64,000 bases of DNA from Chryseobacterium populi (GCF_000282115.1 NZ_AKJY01000014.1:272919-336918), one strand, 5' to 3'. Shown: positions 17,220 through 26,639, counted from the first letter of the stretch. The notes: generated by a model not told the origin, from the letters alone. Numbers and translations are program-made.

Positions 17220-18425
17220 ATGAATCTGAAATCTAATGAACCGTTTTGGCTTTTAAAGAATGGATTGATGTCCTCATATCCCTCTTTAAAATCTGATCAG
17301 GAATGTGATGTTCTGATTATAGGTGGTGGAATTACAGGCAGCTTAATAGCCCATCAAATGATACAGGATGGTTATGCTGCGATTCTTATTGATAAAAGGG
17401 AGATAGGCAATGGAAGTACATGTGCAACAACATCAATGCTTCAGTACGAAATAGATGTTCCGTTGTATGAACTTATCGGAAAAATTGGTGAAAAAGGTGC
17501 AGTTAAAAGCTATAAAACATGTTCTGAATCTATCGACATTCTTGAAAATTTAACAAAAAAAATAAATTCTAAAATTGGATTTAAAAGAAAAAAATCATTG
17601 TACTTTGCTTCAAAAAAGAAAGACGTTTTATGGTTGAAAAAAGAATTTGAAGCCAGGAAAAAAGCAGGATTTGGAGTGAAATGGCTGAAACCGGATCAGA
17701 TCCTTAAGACATTTGGTTTTGAAAATACCTTTGGAGGTATTGTATCAGAACAGGGCGCAAGTATTGATGCTTTTAAATTTGTCCATGAGTTACTGGAATT
17801 TGACCATAAAAATGGATTGAAAATTTTTGACAAGACAGAAATGGGATCTGTGGAATATCATAAAGGCTATAACCTGGTGAAAACAACAAACGGTCCTGCT
17901 ATTAAAGCAAAAAAAATAATCTATTGTATCGGCTATGAAAGTAAGGCATTGATCAAAGAAAATTTTGTTGACCTAAAAAGTACTTATGCTATCGTTTCTG
18001 AAATTGATGTTATCAAGTTTAAAAATATTACCAATACATTGGTCTGGAATACCGATGACCCCTATATGTATATGAGAACCACAGATGACGGCAGACTTCT
18101 GATAGGCGGGGGTGACGAAGATTTTTCAAACGCTGAAAAACGGGATGCACTCCTTAATAAAAAAGAAAAAGAGATTTTAAAAACCCTGAAAAAAATAAAA
18201 CCCGATTATCATTTCTATACAGATTTTGTATGGGCCGGAACATTTGGAGAAACGAAAGACGGTCTGCCTTATATCGGGGAACATGAGAAGTTTAAAAATT
18301 CTTATTTCGTACTGGGATTTGGAGGAAACGGAATTACTTTTTCCGTGACAGGAATGGAAATGGCTTCCCAGTTTATGAAAAATAAAAAACATCCGTTATC
18401 AAGATATTTTAAATTCGAGAGGTAG
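17220..18425 (+). CDS. FAD-dependent oxidoreductase (DAO/glycine oxidase-like)
   Basis: 401 residues. An N-terminal Rossmann dinucleotide-binding motif DVLIIGGGITGSLIAHQM (about residues 29-46) and a C-terminal GLPYIGEHEKFKNSYFVLGFGGNGITF match the D-amino acid oxidase/GlcD-like fold, in which FAD is held between both ends of the chain. The substrate cannot be told from sequence. It is not in an operon; its end faces a large inverted repeat (18431-18539) and the convergent VWA gene. Confidence 0.85.
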   Translation: MNLKSNEPFWLLKNGLMSSYPSLKSDQECDVLIIGGGITGSLIAHQMIQDGYAAILIDKREIGNGSTCATTSMLQYEIDVPLYELIGKIGEKGAVKSYKTCSESIDILENLTKKINSKIGFKRKKSLYFASKKKDVLWLKKEFEARKKAGFGVKWLKPDQILKTFGFENTFGGIVSEQGASIDAFKFVHELLEFDHKNGLKIFDKTEMGSVEYHKGYNLVKTTNGPAIKAKKIIYCIGYESKALIKENFVDLKSTYAIVSEIDVIKFKNITNTLVWNTDDPYMYMRTTDDGRLLIGGGDEDFSNAEKRDALLNKKEKEILKTLKKIKPDYHFYTDFVWAGTFGETKDGLPYIGEHEKFKNSYFVLGFGGNGITFSVTGMEMASQFMKNKKHPLSRYFKFER

Positions 18426-18430
18426 ATTAT

Positions 18431-18539
18431 TGGTGGCTTCGAGTGCCTCAGCCACCAGTTTTAGAAAAAAAGATTCTAAATGATAATATGTCTTTAAAGG
18501 ATTGCCCTGATATGGTGGCTGAGGCACTCGAAGCCACCA
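18431..18539. repeat. Paired REP-like inverted repeat between convergent genes
   Basis: Two perfectly complementary 27-base arms (18431-18457 and 18513-18539) are separated by 55 bases. Each arm is itself an imperfect palindrome beginning ggtggct and ending agccacc. The arms are much richer in GC than their surroundings. The unit would fold into a long cruciform and could act as a bidirectional terminator or mRNA stabiliser. It resembles repetitive extragenic palindromes of the 'ctgag...tcgaag' type. Confidence 0.8.
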
Positions 18540-18545
18540 TACATC

Positions 18546-19742
18546 TTAATAACTGTACCCGTTCTTTCTAGCCAATTCTAAAATTGATTTTTCAATTGCT
18601 TTTCCAAGGTCATCGGAATCCGAACTTCCCCTTTTTTTCATTTCTTCATCAATATAATCCTGGCGTTTTTTAGAAAGCTCTTCAATATCTTTCTGAATTT
18701 TCTCACGTTCTGCAGATTTTATGGCTATGGTTTTTTTTATCTGTTCTTTAGTTTTGCCTTTCAGTTCTGCAGGAAGTTCATCCTCTTTAACTGATGTGAT
18801 AAAGTCTGCATCCTTTTCGGCTCTGTCTATCAGATCCCAATGTTCATTTTTGTAAGCATTTTTCCTGGATTTGGCTACCGTTCTTTCAACAGCATTGGAG
18901 ACAGACTGTATTTCTGCATTTTTATCCTGCATGACCTGTTTGTTTTTATAGTCGGAACCTTTACTTCCATAATAAATGTAAGTGTCATTTAATCTGGTGT
19001 TATAATCCGAGATCTTCACATCATAAGGAGTTTCAATATAAATCACCTTTCTGTCACTGTTGATATTGAAGTATTTTCCGCTTCCGAGAGTTGCTCCGTT
19101 TTGCCATGAGGTTTGGATACCTTCATCTCTGTCACCACAGAAAATAGTATTGGTGTAGATATTTTTATTTCGGGCTTTTGTAATAACATCTTTATAATCG
19201 ATTCTTCCCTGGTTGAAAGGTTCATTCCCTGCGATATAAATAAGTTTCATACTCTTTTCATTGGCATCCCAGTTCAGATTCATCGAAGCATCCCGGATTA
19301 CGGCACCGCAATATTCGCTTCCGCCATTGGTTCGTAAGGCGAAAAGTTTTTCTGAAACCAAATCGAGGTCCTGAGTGAGTGGTGTTACCTGTCTGATATA
19401 GTTTTCATCGTTCAGGCCGTCGTTACCATATTCGTAAAGGGCAATTTCTATTTGTGGAGCCTGTCCGTTATACTTTAAAGTGGTCAGGGTATTTACAATA
19501 TTCCAGAGTCTGGATTTTGCCTGGTCAATCAATCCGTCCATACTGTTGGAAGTATCGAGCAGAAGGGCTACCTGGATTTTATTTTCTTTAGCTTTCGGTT
19601 GGTTTACCGGAGCTGAAGAATCGTTTTCTATCGATGTTTCTACCGCTGAATTATTTTGATTGGTGCATCGGAAATCTGTCAGGCTTTTGGAATTTAAAAA
19701 AGCTACACCTGCGGCTAATGTTAAAATTTTAAAAGTTGTCAT
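18546..19742 (-). CDS. Von Willebrand factor A domain protein, exported
   Basis: 398 residues. A hydrophobic N-terminus (signal or anchor) is followed by a Ser/Asn-rich spacer and a VWA domain from about residue 55 with the metal site DTSNS in VALLLDTSNSMDGLID and a later conserved Thr/Asp region. The C-terminal 150 residues are a highly charged Lys/Glu helical region, probably coiled coil (KRQDYIDEEMKKRG). VWA domains bind proteins through Mg; the partner is unknown. It is transcribed in the same direction as, and upstream of, no close neighbour; the SIMPL gene lies 114 bases upstream. Confidence 0.85.
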   Translation of the reverse strand: MTTFKILTLAAGVAFLNSKSLTDFRCTNQNNSAVETSIENDSSAPVNQPKAKENKIQVALLLDTSNSMDGLIDQAKSRLWNIVNTLTTLKYNGQAPQIEIALYEYGNDGLNDENYIRQVTPLTQDLDLVSEKLFALRTNGGSEYCGAVIRDASMNLNWDANEKSMKLIYIAGNEPFNQGRIDYKDVITKARNKNIYTNTIFCGDRDEGIQTSWQNGATLGSGKYFNINSDRKVIYIETPYDVKISDYNTRLNDTYIYYGSKGSDYKNKQVMQDKNAEIQSVSNAVERTVAKSRKNAYKNEHWDLIDRAEKDADFITSVKEDELPAELKGKTKEQIKKTIAIKSAEREKIQKDIEELSKKRQDYIDEEMKKRGSSDSDDLGKAIEKSILELARKNGYSY

Positions 19743-19856
19743 TATTTATATTTTTAATAAGGTTATCGGTTGTAATATTGAATCTGCATTTCTTTCGGAT
19801 ATGATATTTTGCTTCACAAGAAAGATTGATTTTCTCCGAGTTTCCGCTGTTGATTC

Positions 19857-20528
19857 TTATAAAATCTCATATCTTGTTTTGATGCTGTATTTCAATTTGA
19901 TATTTTCAATATTGTCAAAAGAAAAATCGGGTGCGGCATCAGCTTCCATCTGTACATTACTCAATTTTCTGGCATAAGCCACCGGGATCACTGTATCACT
20001 TGTATAATCTTCTATTTCTATAACTTCCAGAGGATTTCCTGCTTTTTTACCCATGCTTTCCAGTAAATAATCAGCTTTTTCTTTTGCTGCTTTTAAGGCC
20101 TGTATTTTAACGGTCTTTTTAAACTCTGCAATTTTGGTATTCTTGATTTCAGCAATATTGATATTGCTTACCCATTTTTGGTTCAGATCTTCAAATAACT
20201 TGCTGACATTGGTTTTGGTATTGATTTTAAACTGAAAACTTTTGGTAAACCTGGTTGTTTTTACATAAAGATTCTGGTACATTGATTTAAATTTGATATC
20301 TTCATTCTTTACCCCGTTATTTTTTAAAGTTTCAAATAATTTTTTCTCATTATCGGCCAGCTCATTTTTGTTGTCTGCTTTGATTCCTATATTAAAGATG
20401 ATTTCATCCGGTTCTACTTCCATTTCAGCAACTCCGGTTACTTCAATTGCATTTTTCTTTACTTCCTGGGCATTGATAAAACTTCCTGCGGTAAAGATTC
20501 CGATCAATAAAAAATGTCTCAATTTCAT
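19857..20528 (-). CDS. SIMPL (DUF541) domain periplasmic protein
   Basis: 223 residues from the ATG at 20528, where a clean signal peptide starts (MKLRHFLLIGIFTAGSFINAQ). The upstream 32-codon extension has no such features and is rejected. The mature protein begins IEVTGVAEMEVEPDEIIF, the hallmark of the SIMPL family, whose members are periplasmic or outer-membrane proteins of uncertain role linked to oxidative stress protection. It has the usual length. Confidence 0.85.
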   Translation of the reverse strand: MKLRHFLLIGIFTAGSFINAQEVKKNAIEVTGVAEMEVEPDEIIFNIGIKADNKNELADNEKKLFETLKNNGVKNEDIKFKSMYQNLYVKTTRFTKSFQFKINTKTNVSKLFEDLNQKWVSNINIAEIKNTKIAEFKKTVKIQALKAAKEKADYLLESMGKKAGNPLEVIEIEDYTSDTVIPVAYARKLSNVQMEADAAPDFSFDNIENIKLKYSIKTRYEIL

Positions 20529-20675
20529 AATTTCTGGTTTTAAATTCTGATGTAAAATTAGCCGGATCCGCAACCTGAAATCCGGAGACTTGGTGAAATG
20601 AGGATTTGACTTGGTGAAGCACAATAAAAAAAGACAACCCGTAAGAGTTGCCTTTTAAACCTGTATTTTAAAGCT

Positions 20676-22427
20676 TTATTGGATAAAATAAACTTTTGAT
20701 ATTTTGTTATTCTTTATTTCATAGACAGCAGTAGCTTCCACTTTTCCAGACTTTTTCATCCCTGAAACGCTTTCTTTATCAATCACAAAATTACCATTAA
20801 TGATCCTGTTGGTGATTTCACAGTGCAGATCAGGCATTCTTTCAAACATTCCGCTATAATCTTTTCTCATCGCCTCTTTTCCTTTACTTAATAATTTATT
20901 CGGGAAAATATAAAGTTCTATGTCCTCAGCATAAGGTTCAAGGAAGGCGTCAATATTTCTTGCGTTATATCCATTCACCTGCTGCTGCACAAGGTTTTCT
21001 GGAGTTGCTTTCACAATTTTATCCGATGCTAAAGGCTGCCCGTTTTTAAACACCATATCGATTTGGGTAAGGTTGTCTAAATTTTCGACAGGGTTTGAGT
21101 TTAATAAAACAAGATCTGCGATTTTCCCAGTGGTAATGCTTCCTGAAGTATTTTCTTTGTTAAAGATCTTAACAGGATTGATGGTTGCCGACTGTAAAAC
21201 CTGCCAGTTGTTCATTCCGCTTTTCTTCATAGCATTAAGTTCCGCAATAAAAGAAGTTGCGTGCTGCGTCCCTATATTTCCGGCATCTGTTCCAACTGCA
21301 ATCGTTACACCTCCGTCTGACAGCTTTTTCAGATTCATAGATCTGATGGAATCTTTTTTTCCGATCTGAGCATTGACTTGCGGAAGATTAAAACGTTTTT
21401 TGAGCTTATTGATCATCAAAGAATCGGCGGAATCAGATAAATGTTTTAGATCATACATCGACCCGATGGCCAGTGGATTTGCATTTTCCAGTTCATAGCT
21501 GTTGTAATTGTTTTTCTGTGCATACGTTTTATAATAATTGTCTGCTACCGTAAGAGTAGGGCTCAAAACTACTTTTTTATCCTTTAAAAGCTTTACAAAA
21601 TTATCGGGAACAACTTCGTCTTCTATATCATGTACCAGAAAATCGGCGCCGTTTTGTACTGCAATCTGGGCGGTGATTCTTTCTGTAGCATGTACCGCTA
21701 CTTTTAAATTGTTTTTATGAGCTTCTTCAATGACCATTTTTACAATGGGCTCATATTTCTTTGCTTCAGCTTCCATTTCTTTTGGATTTGCCATTACGAT
21801 ATACCATATTTTGATAAGATCAGGTTTGTAAGGAAGCTGTTCCTGTACATATTTTTTCGCCTCTTCGGCAGATGCAACCAGTTTTAGAGGTTCATCCTTA
21901 TCAAGGTTTTTAAACGCTTCAGGCTCATAGGTAGTGATCAATGGCCCGGCCATATAAACAGTCGGTAAATTGGTTTTCTTTGAAAATGAATCCCTGAGGG
22001 CAAGAAAATTATAGGTTGATCCCACATCAATCATAGAAGTGATTCCGCTTTTAAGATAACGCAGTAGGAAATCTTCCATATTCTGATGTACCCAATTGAT
22101 TTCTTTATCATAAGGCACATGTTTTCTCAGATCCAACGCATCCGGTCTTGCATAGAGACCTCCACTTTGAAAAAAATGAATATGGGTGTCTGTCATTCCC
22201 GGCATCAGAAATTTTCCGTTTCCGTTAATGATATCTGCATTCTGGGGAATTTTTATTTTTTTCGCAGGCTTAATATCTGAAATGATGTTTTGGCTGATCA
22301 CTATTGTTTGATCCGGGATCAGTTTTTTATTGATGACATCAACCACTGTTACGTTCTGAATGTAGGTCTGCGCATCTACCTTATAGATCAAAAAGTAAAT
22401 CAAAAATGACAGGTAAAATCTTTTCAT
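20676..22427 (-). CDS. Amidohydrolase fused to a C-terminal SnoaL/NTF2-like domain
   Basis: 583 residues with a signal peptide (to about KVDAQ). The amidohydrolase part runs to about residue 460: DTHIHF gives the HxH metal site, with further metal-binding residues in VAVHATERIT, FLVHDIEDE and VAVGTDAGNIG, and the closing composite beta-sandwich TTGKIADLVLLNSNP. The last 110 residues (VNGYNARNIDAFLEPYAEDI to the end) form a separate NTF2-like fold. The fusion is unusual. A periplasmic hydrolase of a cyclic amide or peptide-like compound is expected. Confidence 0.85.
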   Translation of the reverse strand: MKRFYLSFLIYFLIYKVDAQTYIQNVTVVDVINKKLIPDQTIVISQNIISDIKPAKKIKIPQNADIINGNGKFLMPGMTDTHIHFFQSGGLYARPDALDLRKHVPYDKEINWVHQNMEDFLLRYLKSGITSMIDVGSTYNFLALRDSFSKKTNLPTVYMAGPLITTYEPEAFKNLDKDEPLKLVASAEEAKKYVQEQLPYKPDLIKIWYIVMANPKEMEAEAKKYEPIVKMVIEEAHKNNLKVAVHATERITAQIAVQNGADFLVHDIEDEVVPDNFVKLLKDKKVVLSPTLTVADNYYKTYAQKNNYNSYELENANPLAIGSMYDLKHLSDSADSLMINKLKKRFNLPQVNAQIGKKDSIRSMNLKKLSDGGVTIAVGTDAGNIGTQHATSFIAELNAMKKSGMNNWQVLQSATINPVKIFNKENTSGSITTGKIADLVLLNSNPVENLDNLTQIDMVFKNGQPLASDKIVKATPENLVQQQVNGYNARNIDAFLEPYAEDIELYIFPNKLLSKGKEAMRKDYSGMFERMPDLHCEITNRIINGNFVIDKESVSGMKKSGKVEATAVYEIKNNKISKVYFIQ

Positions 22428-22687
22428 GTGTTTTTATTTAATCTTATTTTTTCAAATATAATAAAATGGTACCTAAAATTTTTATAAGATTTCTATGAGA
22501 AGATTATAACCCAGCTATTTGTTTTTTGATATCATCCTTTACACTCAAATTCAATATATACAGAATTCCGGATTTTCATTATTAGTTTCTGTTTAAAATA
22601 TTTTAATCAGGATAAAAATTTAACCCCGGAGTCGAGGGTCGGGAAGGTAAACTTGGTAAGACTCTGGCTTCACTTGGTGAATAGCTT

Positions 22688-22717
22688 TTGGACAAACTAT
22701 ATATATGTATATCTTTG
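22688..22717 (+). promoter_or_regulatory. Promoter of the sensor kinase gene, near-leaderless
   Basis: TTG at 22688-22690, a 19-base spacer, then TATCTTTG at 22710-22717, which ends 4 bases before the ATG at 22722. Both Bacteroidota promoter elements are present with correct spacing. Confidence 0.75.
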
Positions 22718-22721
22718 TTTT

Positions 22722-24515
22722 ATGAAAATGCTGCGACATTTGGTATTTCTTTTTTTGATCTGTTTTGGGAATATATTGTATTCTCAAAGCAATAATAATG
22801 TGGTTCAGGAGGTTCAGGTTCAGAGTAAAAAGCTTAGAAAGGCTGTTGATGACAAAGACCCGTCTGCCCAGGCCGATTCTTACTATAATATAGGAGAAAC
22901 GTTTTTCAACAACGGGAATTTCTCAAAAAGCGAAGAATATTTCACTAAGGCTAAAACCATCTATGAGCAGCTGAACGATAAATCCAATATTGAGAAAGTG
23001 AGCCGGAAACTGGCTCAGTCGCAGGAAAAACAAAATAAAATAACACCTGCAATCAGCAATTACAGCAGAGCAGCAGAAGTAAATTACTCTTCAAGAGCCA
23101 AAGCTGTCAATTCTAATGATGCAGCAAGACTTTCCTCATCGTCGCCGGAATTAAAAGCCGAAGCAATACAAAGTAATATAGATCTCAGCCGGAAAGAGGA
23201 TGAAAAAGAAGAACTTGCGACGAGCTATAGCCAGATGGCAGATGTCTACATACAGCAGAAAGATATTCCGAAAGCCGAAGAAAACCTTAATAATGCTTAT
23301 AAATTATCTAAAGAACAGGCTCCACAGCAGGCTTTGGAGATCAATCAGAAGCTAACCGATTTTTATGTCGGAAATAAAAATTATGATAAAGCCATTGAGG
23401 CAAAAAAAAATGTACTGAAAGAAGATTTTGTAAAAAGTAATTCACAAGAAGAAGTTGAGCAGATTCAAGAGCTGGCTGATATTTATATTAAGAAAAATGA
23501 TCCCGGAGAAGCTGTTGATCTTCTGAAAAAATCCTACAGTTTAGCGATAGAAAAAGGGCATACGATGGAAGCACAGAAAAGTGTGAAAAAACTGGACAGC
23601 CTCTATAATGTTTCTGATAATACCGATGCTTCCGTAAAGCTGTATCGCGATTTTCTGGGAAAGCTGCCGGATCTAGTTGCCAAAGACAGAAGTCTGGTTG
23701 ATAATAAAATCCTTGAAGATACCGAACAGAGAATTGTACAGCTGGAAAAAGAAAGGGAGCTGAAAGATGAGCTTATCCGTAAAAAAAATGTGTTTAATTA
23801 TGGCCTCATCGGAGCTTTGATTGTATTATCAGGATTAATCATATTTATTTTTCTGACGTTGAGAAAAGTTCAGATCAAGAATAAGAAAATTGCCCTGCAA
23901 TCGCTTCGGAGAGAAATGAATCCGCATTTTATCTTTAACAGTTTAAATAGTGTCAATCATTTTATTGCCACGAATAACGAGCTTGAAGCCAATCAGTATT
24001 TAACCAAATTTTCAAAGCTGATGCGTGGTGTAATGGAAAATTCTACAGAAGATTTTATTCCGTTTCAGCAGGAGCTGGATTTATTACAGAATTATCTCGC
24101 TCTCGAAAAAACACGCTTTGCAGATAAATTTGATTATGAAATTAATGTCGATGAAAATCTGAGTATGCAAAGCCTGCAGGTTCCGGGAATGCTGATTCAG
24201 CCATTTTTGGAAAATGCAGTCTGGCACGGATTAAGATACAGGGAAGATAAAGGATTTCTGAAACTGAGTTTTGAAAAAAATGATCAGCGTTTAAAAATTA
24301 CCATTGAAGATGACGGGATCGGAATTGAAGAAAGTAAAAAGCAAAAAACACAGCATCAAAAGGCAAGAGAAGGCCGTGGAATGAAAAATACACTGGAAAG
24401 GATCAAACTGCTGAATGACCTGTATCATCAGGATATTCAATGTAAAGTCACCGATAAAAAAGATGGCCCGGGAGTTCTGGTAGAGATCAATTATGAGTTA
24501 ATGAGTTATAAATGA
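22722..24515 (+). CDS. TPR-containing sensor histidine kinase (LytS/YehU type)
   Basis: 597 residues from the ATG at 22722. The order is: signal peptide (to about LYSQ), TPR-like repeats up to about residue 340 in the periplasm, coiled coil, one transmembrane helix at about 360-382, a His_kinase domain with MNPHFIFNSLNS (His near 402), and an HATPase domain with FLENAVWHGLRY (N-box) and DDGIGIE (G-box). The 23 codons before this ATG overlap the promoter and are rejected. The LytTR response regulator gene follows 125 bases later, so the two are cognate partners. The signal is unknown. Confidence 0.92.
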   Translation: MKMLRHLVFLFLICFGNILYSQSNNNVVQEVQVQSKKLRKAVDDKDPSAQADSYYNIGETFFNNGNFSKSEEYFTKAKTIYEQLNDKSNIEKVSRKLAQSQEKQNKITPAISNYSRAAEVNYSSRAKAVNSNDAARLSSSSPELKAEAIQSNIDLSRKEDEKEELATSYSQMADVYIQQKDIPKAEENLNNAYKLSKEQAPQQALEINQKLTDFYVGNKNYDKAIEAKKNVLKEDFVKSNSQEEVEQIQELADIYIKKNDPGEAVDLLKKSYSLAIEKGHTMEAQKSVKKLDSLYNVSDNTDASVKLYRDFLGKLPDLVAKDRSLVDNKILEDTEQRIVQLEKERELKDELIRKKNVFNYGLIGALIVLSGLIIFIFLTLRKVQIKNKKIALQSLRREMNPHFIFNSLNSVNHFIATNNELEANQYLTKFSKLMRGVMENSTEDFIPFQQELDLLQNYLALEKTRFADKFDYEINVDENLSMQSLQVPGMLIQPFLENAVWHGLRYREDKGFLKLSFEKNDQRLKITIEDDGIGIEESKKQKTQHQKAREGRGMKNTLERIKLLNDLYHQDIQCKVTDKKDGPGVLVEINYELMSYK

Positions 24516-24556
24516 TGAGTTATGAGTTATGAGTTATGAGTTATGAGTTATGAGTT
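24515..24556 (+). repeat. Six tandem copies of a 7-bp unit (ATGAGTT)
   Basis: Six exact copies run directly after the kinase stop codon. Degenerate copies continue back into its last codons (gagtta, atgagt), so the array seems to have grown out of the coding end. It sits between the kinase and its response regulator and could vary in number by slippage. Confidence 0.9.
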
Positions 24557-24640
24557 TCGGGCTATAAAATTACCGGTCATAATTTCTCTCAACTAGAAAC
24601 TCTCAATTTTAATCAATAACCTATATAATATCTGAAAAAA

Positions 24641-25375
24641 ATGAGAATAAAAGCTGTAATCGTAGATGATGAAATCATTGCAAGAGAAGTTCTGAGGAAT
24701 TATCTTACCAAATACTGTCCGCAGATTGAGATCCTCGGGGAAGCTGAAAATATAAAAGAAGCAGTCCCGTTAATTGTGGAAAAGAAGCCTCAACTGGTTT
24801 TTCTGGATGTGGAAATGCCTTATGGAAATGCTTTTGATGTCTTGGAAGCTACCAAAGATTATTCTTATGAAACCATTTTTATTACTGCATTTTCCCAGTA
24901 TTCTCTGCAGGCGCTTAATAAGTCGGCAAGTTATTATATTCTGAAACCAATCGATATCCAGGAGCTTATTCTGGCGGTGAATAAGGTTTCTGAGAGTATT
25001 GAAAAAAATGAAGAGCTCAACCGGAATAAAATCTTACTGGAGAATCTCAAATTAAAACCTGAAAAACAACAGCTTATTCTGCCAACTTTACAAGGGTTTG
25101 ATGTGGTGAAAACTGAAGATATCCTGAGGCTTCAGGCAGATGGAAATTTCACACAGGTCTATCTTACGAATGGTACAAAGAAAATGGTCTGCCGGTTTTT
25201 AAAGCATTTTGATGACTTGCTGGAAGTACCTTTTGTGAGGGTGCACCGTTCTCATATTATCAATACCAATTATGTGAAGTCTTACCATAAAAGCGGCACG
25301 GTAATGCTTGCGGATGAGGTGGAGATTGAAGTTTCAGGGACATTTAAAGATGCCTTCCTGAAAGTTTTCTCTTAG
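24641..25375 (+). CDS. LytTR-family response regulator
   Basis: 244 residues. The receiver domain (1-120) has the acidic pocket in VDDEIIAREV, the phosphorylation site Asp in VFLDVEMPYGNAFDV (about residue 58) and the conserved Lys in YYILKPIDIQEL. The C-terminal LytTR DNA-binding domain (about 140-240) carries LQADGNFTQVYL and FVRVHRSHIINTNYV. It is the output partner of the kinase encoded just upstream; the regulon is unknown. Confidence 0.95.
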   Translation: MRIKAVIVDDEIIAREVLRNYLTKYCPQIEILGEAENIKEAVPLIVEKKPQLVFLDVEMPYGNAFDVLEATKDYSYETIFITAFSQYSLQALNKSASYYILKPIDIQELILAVNKVSESIEKNEELNRNKILLENLKLKPEKQQLILPTLQGFDVVKTEDILRLQADGNFTQVYLTNGTKKMVCRFLKHFDDLLEVPFVRVHRSHIINTNYVKSYHKSGTVMLADEVEIEVSGTFKDAFLKVFS

Positions 25376-25394
25376 AATAACAGCCTAAGGGCAT

Positions 25395-25402
25395 TATTTT
25401 TG
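25395..25402 (+). promoter_or_regulatory. -7 box of the lipocalin gene
   Basis: TATTTTTG fits TAnnTTTG, 33 bases before the lipocalin ATG, so the gene can be transcribed apart from the response regulator. Confidence 0.5.
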
Positions 25403-25435
25403 GACTTTTCATAGTAACCACAAACGAATTTTATT

Positions 25436-25978
25436 ATGAAAAATTTTCAGAAAATTGCCATTCCCGTTTCGTTGGGTATTTTGGGGTTAGTGATCTTTAA
25501 TTCCTTTTCGGTGAGAATTCCCAAAGGAGCAGTGGCTGTAGCCCATTTCAGACCGGAAAAATATTTAGGAAAATGGTACGAAATTGCCAGACTCGATTAT
25601 AAATTCGAGAAAGACATGGATAATGTAACGGCTATCTATTCTCAGAATCCTAACGGAACAATCCGTGTTGATAATAAAGGATACAACTATATCAAAAAAG
25701 AATGGAAAGAATCGACAGGTGAGGCCCGGTTTGTAAAAGATAAAACAGAGGCCCGCCTGAAAGTATCTTTCTTTAAGCCTGTCTGGGCTGGTTATAACGT
25801 GATTGATATTGACGAAAATTACCAGTATGCTCTTGTAGCCGGGAACAGTTTAAAATACCTATGGATCTTATCCCGCACCACTACAATCCCTGAAAGCATA
25901 AGACAAAGATTTTTAGAAAAAGCAAAGAAAATAGGTTACAATACAAATGAACTGATCTGGGTAAGGCATTATCAATAA
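25436..25978 (+). CDS. Lipocalin family protein (Blc-like)
   Basis: 180 residues. An N-terminal hydrophobic segment (about 8-26), probably a signal anchor, is followed by the lipocalin signature HFRPEKYLGKWYEIARLD (G-x-W in the first strand), and later VIDIDENYQYALVAGNSLKYLWILSRT, which matches bacterial Blc-type lipocalins throughout. These bind fatty acids or lysophospholipids at the outer membrane. There is no lipobox Cys, unlike the E. coli Blc lipoprotein. Confidence 0.9.
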   Translation: MKNFQKIAIPVSLGILGLVIFNSFSVRIPKGAVAVAHFRPEKYLGKWYEIARLDYKFEKDMDNVTAIYSQNPNGTIRVDNKGYNYIKKEWKESTGEARFVKDKTEARLKVSFFKPVWAGYNVIDIDENYQYALVAGNSLKYLWILSRTTTIPESIRQRFLEKAKKIGYNTNELIWVRHYQ

Positions 25979-26063
25979 TTTTGAATATTTCGAAGGAGAA
26001 CCCATAATTTTCTTTCTGTGGGTAGCTACTACTATCGGAGCCGGGATAATTATGTTACTGAAA

Positions 26064-26123
26064 ACCACCCCGGCAAAAATTCTGAAGAATTTTTGCCACC
26101 CCTCCGGAGGAGGGGAATTCCCA
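26064..26123. repeat. Composite palindromic intergenic element (two back-to-back hairpins)
   Basis: ggcaaaaattct (26072-26083) pairs perfectly with agaatttttgcc (26086-26097). Two bases on, cccctcc (26099-26105) pairs with ggagggg (26109-26115). It lies between convergent genes. Its GC-rich form and double-hairpin design suggest an intergenic repeat that recurs across related genomes. Confidence 0.65.
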
Positions 26124-26162
26124 TATACAATTTTTACGATTGATACTGATTTGCTATGTGGT

Positions 26163-26639
26163 TTAATTCGGGCTTTTATACTCTTTCCATTCTTCAAAAC
26201 GGTGAGCAATAAGCTGTTTCATCAGATCATAGTTTTGATAAGTATCTTCAATATGATAAAAAGTTTCGTATTCGTAATCATTTTCTTCGGCTTTGGCGTC
26301 AAAAAGATTTACGTAATCATCGGCAAATGAACTGAATTTATTTCCGAAATCTGTATCATCGGCATAATAATCTTTTGCAAAGGCATTTCCTATATCACTT
26401 AAATCATATTCAGAAAATTTTCCGTCCATTGCATCCATTACATATTCTGCACCTGTGATTTCTCTTCGTTTTAATTTTTCAATCTCTTCTGCAGTATCTT
26501 CTTTCAGTTCTTCCGAAATTAAATCATTGTGAATGCACCAGTTCAGGAACATACCTGTGTGCGTTGCACTGTTTTTTTCAGGAAGTCCTTCAGGAAAATC
26601 GCCACCATAATGCCATGAAGCATCATCATATTTAGACAT
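26163..26639 (-). CDS. Conserved hypothetical acidic protein
   Basis: 158 residues from the ATG at 26639; the 17 codons before it do not resemble protein sequence of this family. The start MSKYDDASWHYGGDFPEGLP and the many Asp, Glu and Tyr residues resemble small acidic cytoplasmic proteins of unknown function found next to various genes in Bacteroidota. No signal peptide, membrane helix or catalytic motif. It stands alone, with cinA diverging from its start. Confidence 0.75.
   Translation of the reverse strand: MSKYDDASWHYGGDFPEGLPEKNSATHTGMFLNWCIHNDLISEELKEDTAEEIEKLKRREITGAEYVMDAMDGKFSEYDLSDIGNAFAKDYYADDTDFGNKFSSFADDYVNLFDAKAEENDYEYETFYHIEDTYQNYDLMKQLIAHRFEEWKEYKSPN

Noticed and set aside
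24515..24556. CRISPR-like array
   Set aside because: The unit is a 7-bp tandem repeat without spacers and no cas genes are present. I found no CRISPR array in the window.
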